IMG/VR virus record: IMGVR_UViG_3300024509_000029
Location: 1 to 36,734 of that record
From: a virus
Reading direction: 5' to 3' (one strand)
Length of the DNA: 36,734 nt
The notes beneath the pieces are model-generated. The model saw nothing but the letters and a program-made list of their open reading frames with translations. It was not told where the DNA came from and did not search any database. Position numbers and translations under genes: made by a program. Below are positions 5,043-12,012 of this stretch, one piece after another; within the stretch, counting starts at the first letter, position 1; every line of letters starts with the position of its first letter.

Positions 5043-7111
5043 CAAAATCCTTCCTGATTAATCGGCTTGATCCACACCAAATCGTTTCTTATGGCGGCAA
5101 ACTCAAGCTCAACTAACTTGTCCTTCACTTCCTTCCAACGCTTCCTCCGATCACTATCCTCCACATCGTTTCCTAGCCTGGCGTACACCTCATCACGCCA
5201 ACGCTCTAACGTCACAACGCGATGGCGTTCACCTTGAACGATCTGGTATTGCCCTTCCGTCTTCACGATATGGCGTAACGCTTCCCTACCCATCGACTGA
5301 TGCTTACCGCGTCCTGCGTTTGGCTTTGCGTTTTGTGGCGGTCTAAAGCCAACGCCATCGGGTAATTCACCCTCGAATGGTTTGACTACAAGCGTATTGG
5401 CCGAGTCATCCTCAAACCCCAGGTTTAGCTTGGCGGCTGGCGTTTCGTGCGTTTCGTTCGTTTCCTGCTGATCAAAGTTCACCGTTTCCATGGAGAAATG
5501 AATCTCCACACCGTCCTTGCCATCCTTTTGCTTCGTCACTTTGAGCGTGCCCGACATTTGATCGGTATGGCGGGTAATCTCAATCTGCGTATCCACAGCA
5601 CCTAAAAAACTGGAGTGACCGCGTAGACCTAATGAGGCATCCTTGCCACTATGGTGGACAACCAAGAGCGCTGCGCCCGTGGCCTCTTGCAGGCGTCCAC
5701 AATTGCTAATGAAACTGCCCATGTCCTCGGACGCGTTCTCGTTGCCGCCGCCAAAGGCGCGGGCTAAGGTATCAATGATGATCAATTTCGGACGCTGGAT
5801 TTCGGACGCTCGTATGGCGGCTATCAGGTCAGCAAAATCCTGATCTGATGATCGTAGATTCACTTGCGACCTGATCACGCCAACGGGTATGTCCTTGAGT
5901 TCATACGCGTGGCGTAAACCAGAAATCCTTGTACCGATACCGCCATGGCCTTCACCCGCAATGTATAAGACTTCACCGGCATTCGGCACTTCGTGCGCCA
6001 GCCACGAATCCCCACTGGCGATCATGGCGGCTAAGTGCAGCGCGATAAACGATTTGAAGGTTCCTGGTGGCCCATAAAGCGCCATGAATCCCTTCTCCGG
6101 CACAATCCTATCCACCAACCACTTAACCGGCTCATCCTTCGCGTCACGCCACATCTCAACCTTGTAGCGCTGCTGCGCTTGCGCTTCTAATACCTCCGGG
6201 AACGGTTCAGGTTCCGGCGCAACCGATTCCGGTTCGCTCTCCGCTTCCTCGTTCCCTGTTAGTCGTTGTGGCGGCTCAAGGTCTTCGTAATCCTCAACCA
6301 CACTTGCCAGCGCAACCGTGGCTTTGAATTGCTCAAACGTGTGGCCTTCGATGTACTCCACAGCATCATCGCCAATGGCTGACTGATCATCCGCCAGATC
6401 CACGACCTTAATGGCTTGCGCGGTCCCTAGCAGCGCCCTTACGACACGTTTGGCGTACTTCCATCCTGGTATGTCGTTATCCGGCAGCACCACCACCAAT
6501 CGACCATGAAACCATGGCGTGATCGCTGCCGGCCAATCGCTTGACCCTTGGTGCGCTGATATGGCTACGACGCCATAAAACCCTGCCAGGAACTCAGCAG
6601 CTTTTTCGCCTTCGCAGATAAACACAGGGTCGTTTGGCTTGGCGATCATGGCCGGCAAGTTGTACGGGATCGGCGTCCAGTTACGGATCGTCGGCACCCG
6701 CTCGCCATTGATAAGGTGATATTGGCGGTATGTCTTGCCACCACCTTCAACGTCATACCTAACCTTTTGCGCTGTGACTTCACCGTTTTCATCGATGTAA
6801 TCCCACGCCATCACTTCTTTCATCGTTGGCGGCACAATCGGCCTGATACCCGATAAAGGATCACGCGCAACCAGCGGGCGGTTCCAGTTCAACGAATTAG
6901 GCAAGTGCGGTTTGATGGCGGCAAACACATCCTCTTGATCGCACCCGCCAAAGCACTTGAATAGAAACTTCTCACCGAGTTGCGTAATCGCAAGCGATGG
7001 ATGCCGATCACCCTTGCCGTTGCCATGCCCAGGTACAGGGCAAGACGCAAGCCACCCCCTCTTATAACGCTTGGCGTTACCAAGCGCTGCGGCTAATAGT
7101 TCTGCGTTCAC
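5042..7111 (-). CDS. primase-helicase with TOPRIM and RepA-like AAA domains (689 aa)
   Basis: A bifunctional replication protein predicted to prime and unwind phage DNA. The N-terminal zinc-binding primase module has Cys24, His29, Cys53 and Cys57. The TOPRIM domain follows at about 160-230 (C-E-G-E-K with Glu168; L-P-D-N-D with Asp211 and Asp213). An acidic Pro/Glu linker (about 285-310) leads to a RepA/AAA_25-type ATPase with Walker A G-P-P-G-T-F-K-S (347-354), Walker B L-I-I-I-D (443-447) and V-V-H-H-S-G-K-D (about 484-491). The C-terminal 90 residues are helical and basic and could bind DNA. The start is GTG 7111, overlapping the upstream stop as GTGA with GAGGAA six bases before it. No phage DNA polymerase is seen, so host polymerase is probably recruited. 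Confidence 0.9.
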   Translation of the reverse strand: MNAELLAAALGNAKRYKRGWLASCPVPGHGNGKGDRHPSLAITQLGEKFLFKCFGGCDQEDVFAAIKPHLPNSLNWNRPLVARDPLSGIRPIVPPTMKEVMAWDYIDENGEVTAQKVRYDVEGGGKTYRQYHLINGERVPTIRNWTPIPYNLPAMIAKPNDPVFICEGEKAAEFLAGFYGVVAISAHQGSSDWPAAITPWFHGRLVVVLPDNDIPGWKYAKRVVRALLGTAQAIKVVDLADDQSAIGDDAVEYIEGHTFEQFKATVALASVVEDYEDLEPPQRLTGNEEAESEPESVAPEPEPFPEVLEAQAQQRYKVEMWRDAKDEPVKWLVDRIVPEKGFMALYGPPGTFKSFIALHLAAMIASGDSWLAHEVPNAGEVLYIAGEGHGGIGTRISGLRHAYELKDIPVGVIRSQVNLRSSDQDFADLIAAIRASEIQRPKLIIIDTLARAFGGGNENASEDMGSFISNCGRLQEATGAALLVVHHSGKDASLGLRGHSSFLGAVDTQIEITRHTDQMSGTLKVTKQKDGKDGVEIHFSMETVNFDQQETNETHETPAAKLNLGFEDDSANTLVVKPFEGELPDGVGFRPPQNAKPNAGRGKHQSMGREALRHIVKTEGQYQIVQGERHRVVTLERWRDEVYARLGNDVEDSDRRKRWKEVKDKLVELEFAAIRNDLVWIKPINQEGF

Positions 7112-8388
7112 TGACTTCCTCTTATGTTTTCACTTAACAGCCTGAATGCTGTTGCAGCCACTGCTGGAACTTGTCCGTTTCCAATGGCTTTAAGTCTGTC
7201 CACTCGAGCGGTTATGTTTTTTGCAACTCTTGGGACAATCTGCGCTTCATCCATGCCAATTTGTTGCCACATTCCCTGCTGCAAGTCTTTTCCCTCGGTC
7301 GTTTGTATGTGAATGTTTTGCCGCAATACAGGCACATTTTGTCCTTGGTGTGATCTTTCCATCTCTCGCTTGCGTGGATCGATCCATGACATTTCTGACA
7401 AAGAATCGCTATGTTGTCGCGATTGTTGTTCATCGTGTTGTGGTCTAAATGGTGCCTGTGAAGGGTCTCTGTCCCACCACATCGTTCGCAGCAAACCAGA
7501 TTCTTGTAAAGACGCTGAGCTTTTTTTCTTCCACCGTTCAAATTCTTTTGGGTTAAATTCATTGATGTCACTCCATTTGATAGGCCAATTCATCAACCAT
7601 TCTACCCAATTAGGATTTAACTTTCCACCAGCCTGTGCAGATAGCGTCGGAGTGTTCCTTTCATGTTCTGAAGGAAACCCCCCTTCTTTTGCCATATGTG
7701 CAGTCGGTGTTGTCCAGGTTTGCTTTGCATTCTTGCGAAACGTTTTCTGAAGCTCCGGTTGCACCGCTCTCGCTAGAGAATCACTTCCATTCTTGGTTCC
7801 GTCCGAGGCTAGCGGAGTCGGCCAATACTGGACTGCATAACTGAGCGGCGTACCTCCTTGTTTGTATTTTGTGTTCCTCATGCTTGTTTCTGAGCTCACG
7901 GGCGTGGGCCACAATCCATATTCTGTCCCTCTGATGCGGAGCGCCAACGTCGGCTGCTCCCAACACTCCCCATCGCGCATCAAACCCCATGCTGGCAAGG
8001 TCTGACAGGACTCGGTCGAGTCCTCGAGAAGTGAGCATTGGTGAGTTCTCAATGAATGCGTATCTGGGTCGTACTTCGCGAATGATCCTTGCCATTTCCC
8101 GCCACATGCCCGATCGCTCTCCGTCGATTCCTGCACCTTTTCCTGCTGCACTGATGTCCTGGCAGGGAAACCCTCCAGATACGACATCAACAATGCCCCG
8201 CCACAGTCTTCCGTCAAAAGTCTGAACGTCATCCCAAATCGGGAAAGGCGCGAGAATCCCATCATTTTGTCTGGCGGCAAGTACGCTTGCGGCGTAGGGT
8301 TCCCACTCAACGGCGCAGACGGTTCTCCATCCAAGGAGATGCCCTCCGAGTATGCCGCCACCAGCGCCTGCGAAAAGAGCCAACTCAT
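7108..8388 (-). CDS. C-terminal (beta-like) half of a cytosine-5 methyltransferase, extended over the whole alpha frame (426 aa)
   Basis: The C-terminus carries methyltransferase motif X (G-N-G-Q-V-P, near residue 403, after R-V-D-R-L-K-A-I), which the alpha frame lacks. The middle has W-P-T-P repeats and W-V-E-W-L-M-N-W-P-I-K-W, seen in phage and prophage proteins that accompany such methyltransferases. The first 200 or so codons overlap the alpha gene in another frame with no stop codon. The ATG at 8388 has a better-placed ribosome-binding site (GAGG, six bases) than alpha, supporting full-length translation. The stop overlaps the primase-helicase start. Two-subunit enzymes such as M.AquI, or frameshift fusion to alpha, are the models. 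The stretch overlapping the HNH gene looks like unconstrained insert. Confidence 0.7.
   Translation of the reverse strand: MSWLFSQALVAAYSEGISLDGEPSAPLSGNPTPQAYLPPDKMMGFSRLSRFGMTFRLLTEDCGGALLMSYLEGFPARTSVQQEKVQESTESDRACGGKWQGSFAKYDPDTHSLRTHQCSLLEDSTESCQTLPAWGLMRDGECWEQPTLALRIRGTEYGLWPTPVSSETSMRNTKYKQGGTPLSYAVQYWPTPLASDGTKNGSDSLARAVQPELQKTFRKNAKQTWTTPTAHMAKEGGFPSEHERNTPTLSAQAGGKLNPNWVEWLMNWPIKWSDINEFNPKEFERWKKKSSASLQESGLLRTMWWDRDPSQAPFRPQHDEQQSRQHSDSLSEMSWIDPRKREMERSHQGQNVPVLRQNIHIQTTEGKDLQQGMWQQIGMDEAQIVPRVAKNITARVDRLKAIGNGQVPAVAATAFRLLSENIRGSQ
7212..7562 (-). CDS. HNH endonuclease nested inside the methyltransferase gene (116 aa)
   Basis: A zinc-supported HNH nuclease in the third reading frame of the beta-like gene. 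Cys25 and Cys28 pair with Cys55 and Cys58 (L-C-Q-K-C-H) around the catalytic core R-H-H-L-D (His37-His38) and Asn50 (N-N-N-R-D-N). A second C-terminal zinc ribbon uses Cys77, Cys80, Cys94 and Cys98. I start it at ATG 7562 because GGAG lies eight bases upstream; a GTG at 7571 is in frame. Its first dozen codons are also methyltransferase coding sequence, so the nuclease appears to have inserted without breaking the host frame. It may be a homing or free-standing nuclease. Confidence 0.75.
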   Translation of the reverse strand: MNLTQKNLNGGRKKAQRLYKNLVCCERCGGTETLHRHHLDHNTMNNNRDNIAILCQKCHGSIHASERWKDHTKDKMCLYCGKTFTYKRPREKTCSRECGNKLAWMKRRLSQELQKT

Positions 8389-8392
8389 TCAT
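7781..8392 (-). CDS. catalytic (alpha-like) half of a cytosine-5 DNA methyltransferase (203 aa)
   Basis: It transfers a methyl group from S-adenosylmethionine to cytosine C5. Motif I is F-A-G-A-G-G (7-12), motif IV G-G-F-P-C-Q with the catalytic Cys77, motif VI E-N-S (115-117; most relatives have E-N-V), and motif VIII Q-R-D-R-I-W (154-159). The frame stops about 45 residues later, before the target-recognition region and motifs IX-X, which are in the overlapping beta-like frame. It begins at ATG 8392 through a TGATG overlap with the acyltransferase stop. A GTG at 8395 is an alternative. Full enzymes are usually 300-450 residues, so this half probably needs its partner or a frameshift. It could guard phage DNA against host restriction. 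Confidence 0.8.
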   Translation of the reverse strand: MNELALFAGAGGGILGGHLLGWRTVCAVEWEPYAASVLAARQNDGILAPFPIWDDVQTFDGRLWRGIVDVVSGGFPCQDISAAGKGAGIDGERSGMWREMARIIREVRPRYAFIENSPMLTSRGLDRVLSDLASMGFDARWGVLGAADVGAPHQRDRIWIVAHARELRNKHEEHKIQTRRYAAQLCSPVLADSASLGRNQEWK

Positions 8393-9048
8393 CACCTCGG
8401 CGCCGCTGGATTGCCTTGCAGCACAACGCCCTCATGCACCGGACCTTTGTAGTGATGGCGGACAATCGAACCCGCTGAAATCTTCACGCGGTTAGCAATC
8501 TCTTTGCCCGGTAAAACATAAGACCCAATGCCCATGATCACAGACACGCCGATCACGCAATCGCCGCACACTTCCGTATTCGGAAACATCGTTGTCCATG
8601 CGTGAATTACCGAGTCATGCCCAACCGTTGCATTGGTATTCATAAACACAAAATCGTTGATCCAGGCATCCGCTGTAACGATCACTTGTGGCGCTAAAAC
8701 GCAACCCTCGCCAATCTTCGCGTAAGGCGATACCGTAGCTGTGCTGTGTATGTACGTCCCCCATCTTTCCTCGTTCTCAGCAACAATGGCTTGCTTTGCA
8801 TCGGGGTCCGCCACAGCAAGCAAGAATTCAGAACCAGGAAACGCGCCCTCTCGGATGCTCTCCACCACGGGATACTTGGCGGCATAGCGCTTATTGTTAA
8901 ACGGTTGCGTTGAAACCACGCACACAATCTCGTGCGTTCCTTCTTCCTCGATGTAGCCAATCAATTCCTTGGCAAGCCCTCCTGAACCAAAGATAACGTA
9001 CTGGTTTTTGCGTTTTGCCTTTTGATACATATTGTGATCGCCGCTCAT
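8392..9048 (-). CDS. NeuD/PglD-type sugar O/N-acyltransferase (218 aa)
   Basis: The N-terminal Rossmann-like domain (residues about 16-85) begins Q-Y-V-I-F-G-S-G-G-L-A-K-E, the typical PglD/NeuD opening that binds the sugar nucleotide. The C-terminal half is a left-handed beta-helix of hexapeptide repeats (I-G-E-G-C-V-L-A-P, A-T-V-G-H-D-S, V-I-G-V-S-V-I-M-G-I-G-S) with the histidine of G-H-D as the probable catalytic base. It ends with the common V-V-L-Q-G-N-P-A-A tail. The length is normal. Such enzymes acetylate amino or sialic sugars. It lies two genes downstream of a DegT aminotransferase, its usual partner. The start ATG 9048 has AAAGGGG upstream. Confidence 0.88.
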   Translation of the reverse strand: MSGDHNMYQKAKRKNQYVIFGSGGLAKELIGYIEEEGTHEIVCVVSTQPFNNKRYAAKYPVVESIREGAFPGSEFLLAVADPDAKQAIVAENEERWGTYIHSTATVSPYAKIGEGCVLAPQVIVTADAWINDFVFMNTNATVGHDSVIHAWTTMFPNTEVCGDCVIGVSVIMGIGSYVLPGKEIANRVKISAGSIVRHHYKGPVHEGVVLQGNPAAPR

Positions 9049-9099
9049 TGATTGCGCCCCTTTAACTTGATTCTTTAAGTCGTAGTCCTGTTACGATAT

Positions 9100-9390
9100 T
9101 TACCACTTGTTCTTCTCCCGCAGCTTGGCTTCGATAGCTTCCGCAAAATCCAACACGTTCTGATGTGCATAGCAAATGTGAAACTCCACAGCACTGCCAC
9201 TCGCTTTGTTGCATTTCCAGATTTCATCTGCCGTCAGCCCAACCCATTCACGCTTTGTCTCCAGTGCTTGGCGCAGGGCGTCCATTGCACCATCGATCTC
9301 CGCTGGCAGGCAGATGGCGTTTTCACCAATACTCAACTTGTTGATTTCCACCAAAGCCTCTAGCGCCATCTGCATAGCTTCTCTATCCAT
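9100..9390 (-). CDS. small protein of the 'WVGLTADEI' type (96 aa)
   Basis: The start is ATG 9390 (M-D-R-E-A-M-Q-M-A-L-E-A-L), with GGGAG seven bases before it; a longer upstream frame is not needed. The N-terminal helix resembles A-L-E-A-L...A-L-R-Q-A-L segments of many short phage proteins. The C-terminal part, R-E-W-V-G-L-T-A-D-E-I...F-A-E-A-I-E-A-K-L-R-E-K-N, is shared with the neighbouring gene, so the pair looks like a tandem duplication. Function unknown. Confidence 0.65.
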   Translation of the reverse strand: MDREAMQMALEALVEINKLSIGENAICLPAEIDGAMDALRQALETKREWVGLTADEIWKCNKASGSAVEFHICYAHQNVLDFAEAIEAKLREKNKW

Positions 9391-9685
9391 GATTCTTCTC
9401 CCGCAGCTTGGCTTCAATGGCTCTTGCAAAAGTCGTATCAGTCCAATCCGCAGTCCAATCTCGGCTATAACGAACGCTGTTTATTTCCTCATCCGTCAGA
9501 CCAACCCATTCACGCTTTGGCGGTATCGTGTACACAGGTTGCGGGCTAAACACTTTGTCCTGTGGCTTTTTGCGAAAGTACACATGCCCAGTTCCGGTTG
9601 TGTGCATCCACGCTACCGGCACTTGCTCTTGCTCCAGTAATTGGCAGCAATGCCCACAGCGTGGACACTCAAAGTCTTGATTCAT
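9383..9685 (-). CDS. small Cys-rich protein, paralogue of its neighbour (100 aa)
   Basis: The N-terminus has a compact C-P-R-C-G-H-C-C cluster (residues 6-13) that could bind zinc. The C-terminus repeats the neighbour's R-E-W-V-G-L-T-D-E-E-I and A-R-A-I-E-A-K-L-R-E-K-N. It overlaps the aminotransferase stop as ATGA and the next gene by eight bases. Function unknown. Confidence 0.65.
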   Translation of the reverse strand: MNQDFECPRCGHCCQLLEQEQVPVAWMHTTGTGHVYFRKKPQDKVFSPQPVYTIPPKREWVGLTDEEINSVRYSRDWTADWTDTTFARAIEAKLREKNHG

Positions 9686-10323
9686 CGATCACCCCCAAAC
9701 GCGTAAATTGGAAACTTGGACAAATCCGGATAGCTCATCTCAATGTCCTCCATGACTTTTGGCGAACCATCACGATGCCAGAATTGATTCATGAGCAATA
9801 AGCCACGCGCTGCCACGTCCGGCATCATGTAAAAGTTCCAACCGATCATGTCGAAATGATCGTCGTGATAGGAACACTCACGCCGCCCGCTGAAACGCGC
9901 ACGCTTAAACCACAGCATGGCGGCATAGTCATCAGTAAGAATCGCACCGCCCTTGCCTAGCTTTAAGTGCTTATAAGGCCCGGTAAAAGACACGCACATG
10001 TGCGAGCCTTTGACATACATGTTGGAGGTAAACGAAAGCGCAGCATCCCACACACGCGTCGGTGCAAGTTGATACGCGCCCTGAATCGTTCTTCCTTCAA
10101 CCGGATAAAAGTCAACCTTTGCGCCGGCATGAATCACTTCGCAAGGAACGCCTGGATAAGTTCTTGCGGGCAACCTGATCGTTGTTCCCGCCACACGTTC
10201 ATAAGTCAGCGCTAAGAACAAAGCGTTACAGCAGTTATCTACCGCCACGCAATACGGTGCTCCGGTGTACTCAGCGACCTTTTCTTCAAACGCTTCCGTG
10301 ATTTTGTAAACGCCATCTGCCAT
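9682..10323 (-). CDS. short DegT/DnrJ/EryC1-family sugar aminotransferase (213 aa)
   Basis: PLP-dependent enzyme that aminates a keto-sugar nucleotide. Visible motifs are C-V-A-V-D-N-C-C-N-A-L (cofactor phosphate region, 25-35), V-W-D-A-A (Asp93, binds the PLP ring), and G-P-Y-K-H-L-K-L-G-K-G-G (Lys118, the PLP lysine, with the family glycine pair). G-W-N-F-Y-M-M-P-D-V-A-A follows near 161. Usual members are about 370-400 residues; this one stops after the large domain and lacks the small C-terminal domain. It may be a streamlined or degenerate enzyme. The start ATG 10323 has AAGGGG upstream, just after the terminator at 10342-10368. It probably works with the acyltransferase at 8392-9048. 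Confidence 0.85.
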   Translation of the reverse strand: MADGVYKITEAFEEKVAEYTGAPYCVAVDNCCNALFLALTYERVAGTTIRLPARTYPGVPCEVIHAGAKVDFYPVEGRTIQGAYQLAPTRVWDAALSFTSNMYVKGSHMCVSFTGPYKHLKLGKGGAILTDDYAAMLWFKRARFSGRRECSYHDDHFDMIGWNFYMMPDVAARGLLLMNQFWHRDGSPKVMEDIEMSYPDLSKFPIYAFGGDR

Positions 10324-10341
10324 GTAATCCCCTTGAGAGTC

Positions 10342-10368
10342 AAAAAATCCCGGCCTAAAAAGACCGGG
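10342..10368 (-). terminator. intrinsic terminator
   Basis: On the minus strand a 7-bp stem (CCCGGTC with GGCCGGG, one G-U pair, loop TTTTTA) is followed by ATTTTTT. It lies downstream of the acidic-tail protein gene and upstream of the aminotransferase, so it divides the early/middle region into two transcription units or limits read-through. Confidence 0.8.
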
Positions 10369-10388
10369 TTTTGTGAATAAGTGATTAC

Positions 10389-10925
10389 CTAAAACTCTTC
10401 ACCCTTCGCAGGCGCAACGGCCACAGGCTCAGGCGCTGCAACGGGCGCAGCACCCGCATCATCCGCTGGCCTCGGTGCCCAACCCGTGATGTTCCACTTG
10501 GGCTTGCGCGTGTTGCCTTTGCCAACCTTCATGGCCTCGGCGCCCACATACTCAATGATCGGCAGCTTGCCAGCGTTCGCATTGCGATCCTTGGCGGCTG
10601 CCGTGTAGAGCGCTTCCAACCCCATGTTTGGCCCTGCGCCATTCGATGACCATTCAACCCAACCCATTTCGCGGCTGAAAAAACGCACCACGAATCCGCG
10701 CTTATGCGCATCGCTTGGCTTTTGGCCTTGCCTGCCTAACTCTTGATCGGGTTGCCAATCACGCACACCGGCTTCGAGCAACAACCAACCCGTTTGCACG
10801 TTGTCAATGTCAAACAACATTTTTTTTAATTGGATTTCCTGGCCCGTCTTGTCGCTCCACATGTTCATGGATGGCGAGAAGCGAATATATGGAAGTCCTG
10901 ATCCACCACCTGTAAGTCCTAGCAT
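10389..10925 (-). CDS. hypothetical protein with acidic C-terminal tip, possible ssDNA-binding protein (178 aa)
   Basis: Not recognised as a named family. The body (residues about 10-140) is Gly- and aromatic-rich mixed strand/helix sequence. A low-complexity Ala/Pro region (A-A-P-V-A-A-P-E-P-V) leads to a short acidic end, K-G-E-E-F. Flexible linkers ending in acidic tips are typical of ssDNA-binding proteins, and the gene directly follows a DUF2800 nuclease. I infer a recombination or replication role without a recognisable fold. The start ATG 10925 has AGGAA eight bases upstream; a terminator follows the gene. Confidence 0.5.
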   Translation of the reverse strand: MLGLTGGGSGLPYIRFSPSMNMWSDKTGQEIQLKKMLFDIDNVQTGWLLLEAGVRDWQPDQELGRQGQKPSDAHKRGFVVRFFSREMGWVEWSSNGAGPNMGLEALYTAAAKDRNANAGKLPIIEYVGAEAMKVGKGNTRKPKWNITGWAPRPADDAGAAPVAAPEPVAVAPAKGEEF

Positions 10926-10941
10926 GTCAAAGTTTCCTATT

Positions 10942-12012
10942 TCAAAGTGAGGTCAAATTTGGCGCGGGTTTGCGCCCAAGTGTTAATCCACTTGATTCAG
11001 CGGTGACCTTATCCGCGAATTCCTGATAAAGGTTTGGGTATTTCTTTTCTAACTGCGCAGGCGTAATGGGTACTGTTTTTACAGCACCCTTATGAGCACT
11101 CAACAGTCCCGCCATCAATTCATCGCTTTGCCATTTGCGCGTTGCGCGTTTCGGTATAAGCGTCCAATCATTGAGTTGGCGTCCATCCTCCAATGCTTTC
11201 GTGATGCGCTCTTTAATCGCTTCAATCGTATCCGCCGCATCGTCCGCCACATTCATCATGGCGTTCAATTCATCTTCCGTAGCTTCATCGATTTGCTTTG
11301 GCGTGACACCGGCAAAACTTTCAACTCTGGCAATTTTTGCCGGGCACTTTGACCTGGCCGGGCACCAGCGGCAGTGCTCACCTTCATTGGTTGGCGGAAA
11401 TGGTGCCAGCGTATCGCGCAGTGCCGGCTCCAACACATTGGCGGACCAATCAATAAGTTCAGCCTTCGTCATAAACGCCAAACTGATCTGCGGTTCCTGC
11501 GTTGGCTGAATGATCGCAAGCGTAATGTTCTTAATGCTTGCCGGTGCCTTTTGCAGTGCGCCTAGCGCGTAAATCTTAAGTTGCGGACCTTCAACATCAA
11601 CCTTAATGCGGCCTGTCTTAAGGTCTGCAACAACCAAATCAGTATCATTAAAGCAAATAAGATCGGCAGTCCCATACACATCAGCGCCAGCGTAATTAGG
11701 AATCCTAAGACGCTCTTCGATAAGGCAAGCACTTTCCATGCGCTTTTCCAATTCGCCCGCAAAGTCCGTATAGACCTCGGCCCAAGACGCCATCTCTTCG
11801 CTAATCTCAACACCTTCAAACTCCTTTCCGATAAATGTGTGCGGTGCTGAACCTGTCAGCATCACCGTTTCCGCCAATGCGTGTACCGCTGTTCCAATCT
11901 TTGCAGCCTCTCCTGCTTCGCGTGGCGGCACGCCTCGTGAGAGTTTGATCGATGCCGGGCACGCTATCCATCGCTCGGCGGCTGATGGTGACCATTCTGA
12001 GTGTGCGTTCAT
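10942..12012 (-). CDS. DUF2800 RecB/Cas4-like nuclease (356 aa)
   Basis: A PD-(D/E)XK nuclease of the DUF2800 family, found in phage replication/recombination modules. The N-terminus has S-P-S-A-A-E-R-W-I-A-C (Cys18) and V-H-A-L-A-E (His44). The catalytic core is G-T-A-D-L-I (Asp117) and A-D-L-K-T-G (Asp130, Lys132). A C-terminal C-R-W-C-P-A-R-S-K-C (Cys214, 217, 223) with Cys18 would bind a 4Fe-4S cluster, as in Cas4 and AddB. The last 100 residues are helical and probably bind DNA. It likely resects or processes replication ends. ATG 12012 overlaps the HNH stop as ATGA, with AGAGGA seven bases upstream. Confidence 0.85.
   Translation of the reverse strand: MNAHSEWSPSAAERWIACPASIKLSRGVPPREAGEAAKIGTAVHALAETVMLTGSAPHTFIGKEFEGVEISEEMASWAEVYTDFAGELEKRMESACLIEERLRIPNYAGADVYGTADLICFNDTDLVVADLKTGRIKVDVEGPQLKIYALGALQKAPASIKNITLAIIQPTQEPQISLAFMTKAELIDWSANVLEPALRDTLAPFPPTNEGEHCRWCPARSKCPAKIARVESFAGVTPKQIDEATEDELNAMMNVADDAADTIEAIKERITKALEDGRQLNDWTLIPKRATRKWQSDELMAGLLSAHKGAVKTVPITPAQLEKKYPNLYQEFADKVTAESSGLTLGRKPAPNLTSL

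Noticed and set aside
4876-5061. 61-codon plus-strand frame in the iteron region
   Set aside because: Every other supported gene is on the minus strand, and its sequence simply translates the repeats.
7781-7900. Classical -1 slippery heptamer at the methyltransferase alpha/beta junction
   Set aside because: I saw no X-XXY-YYZ site near the alpha stop. An AAGGAGGT sequence there belongs to a conserved coding motif and has no well-spaced in-frame start.
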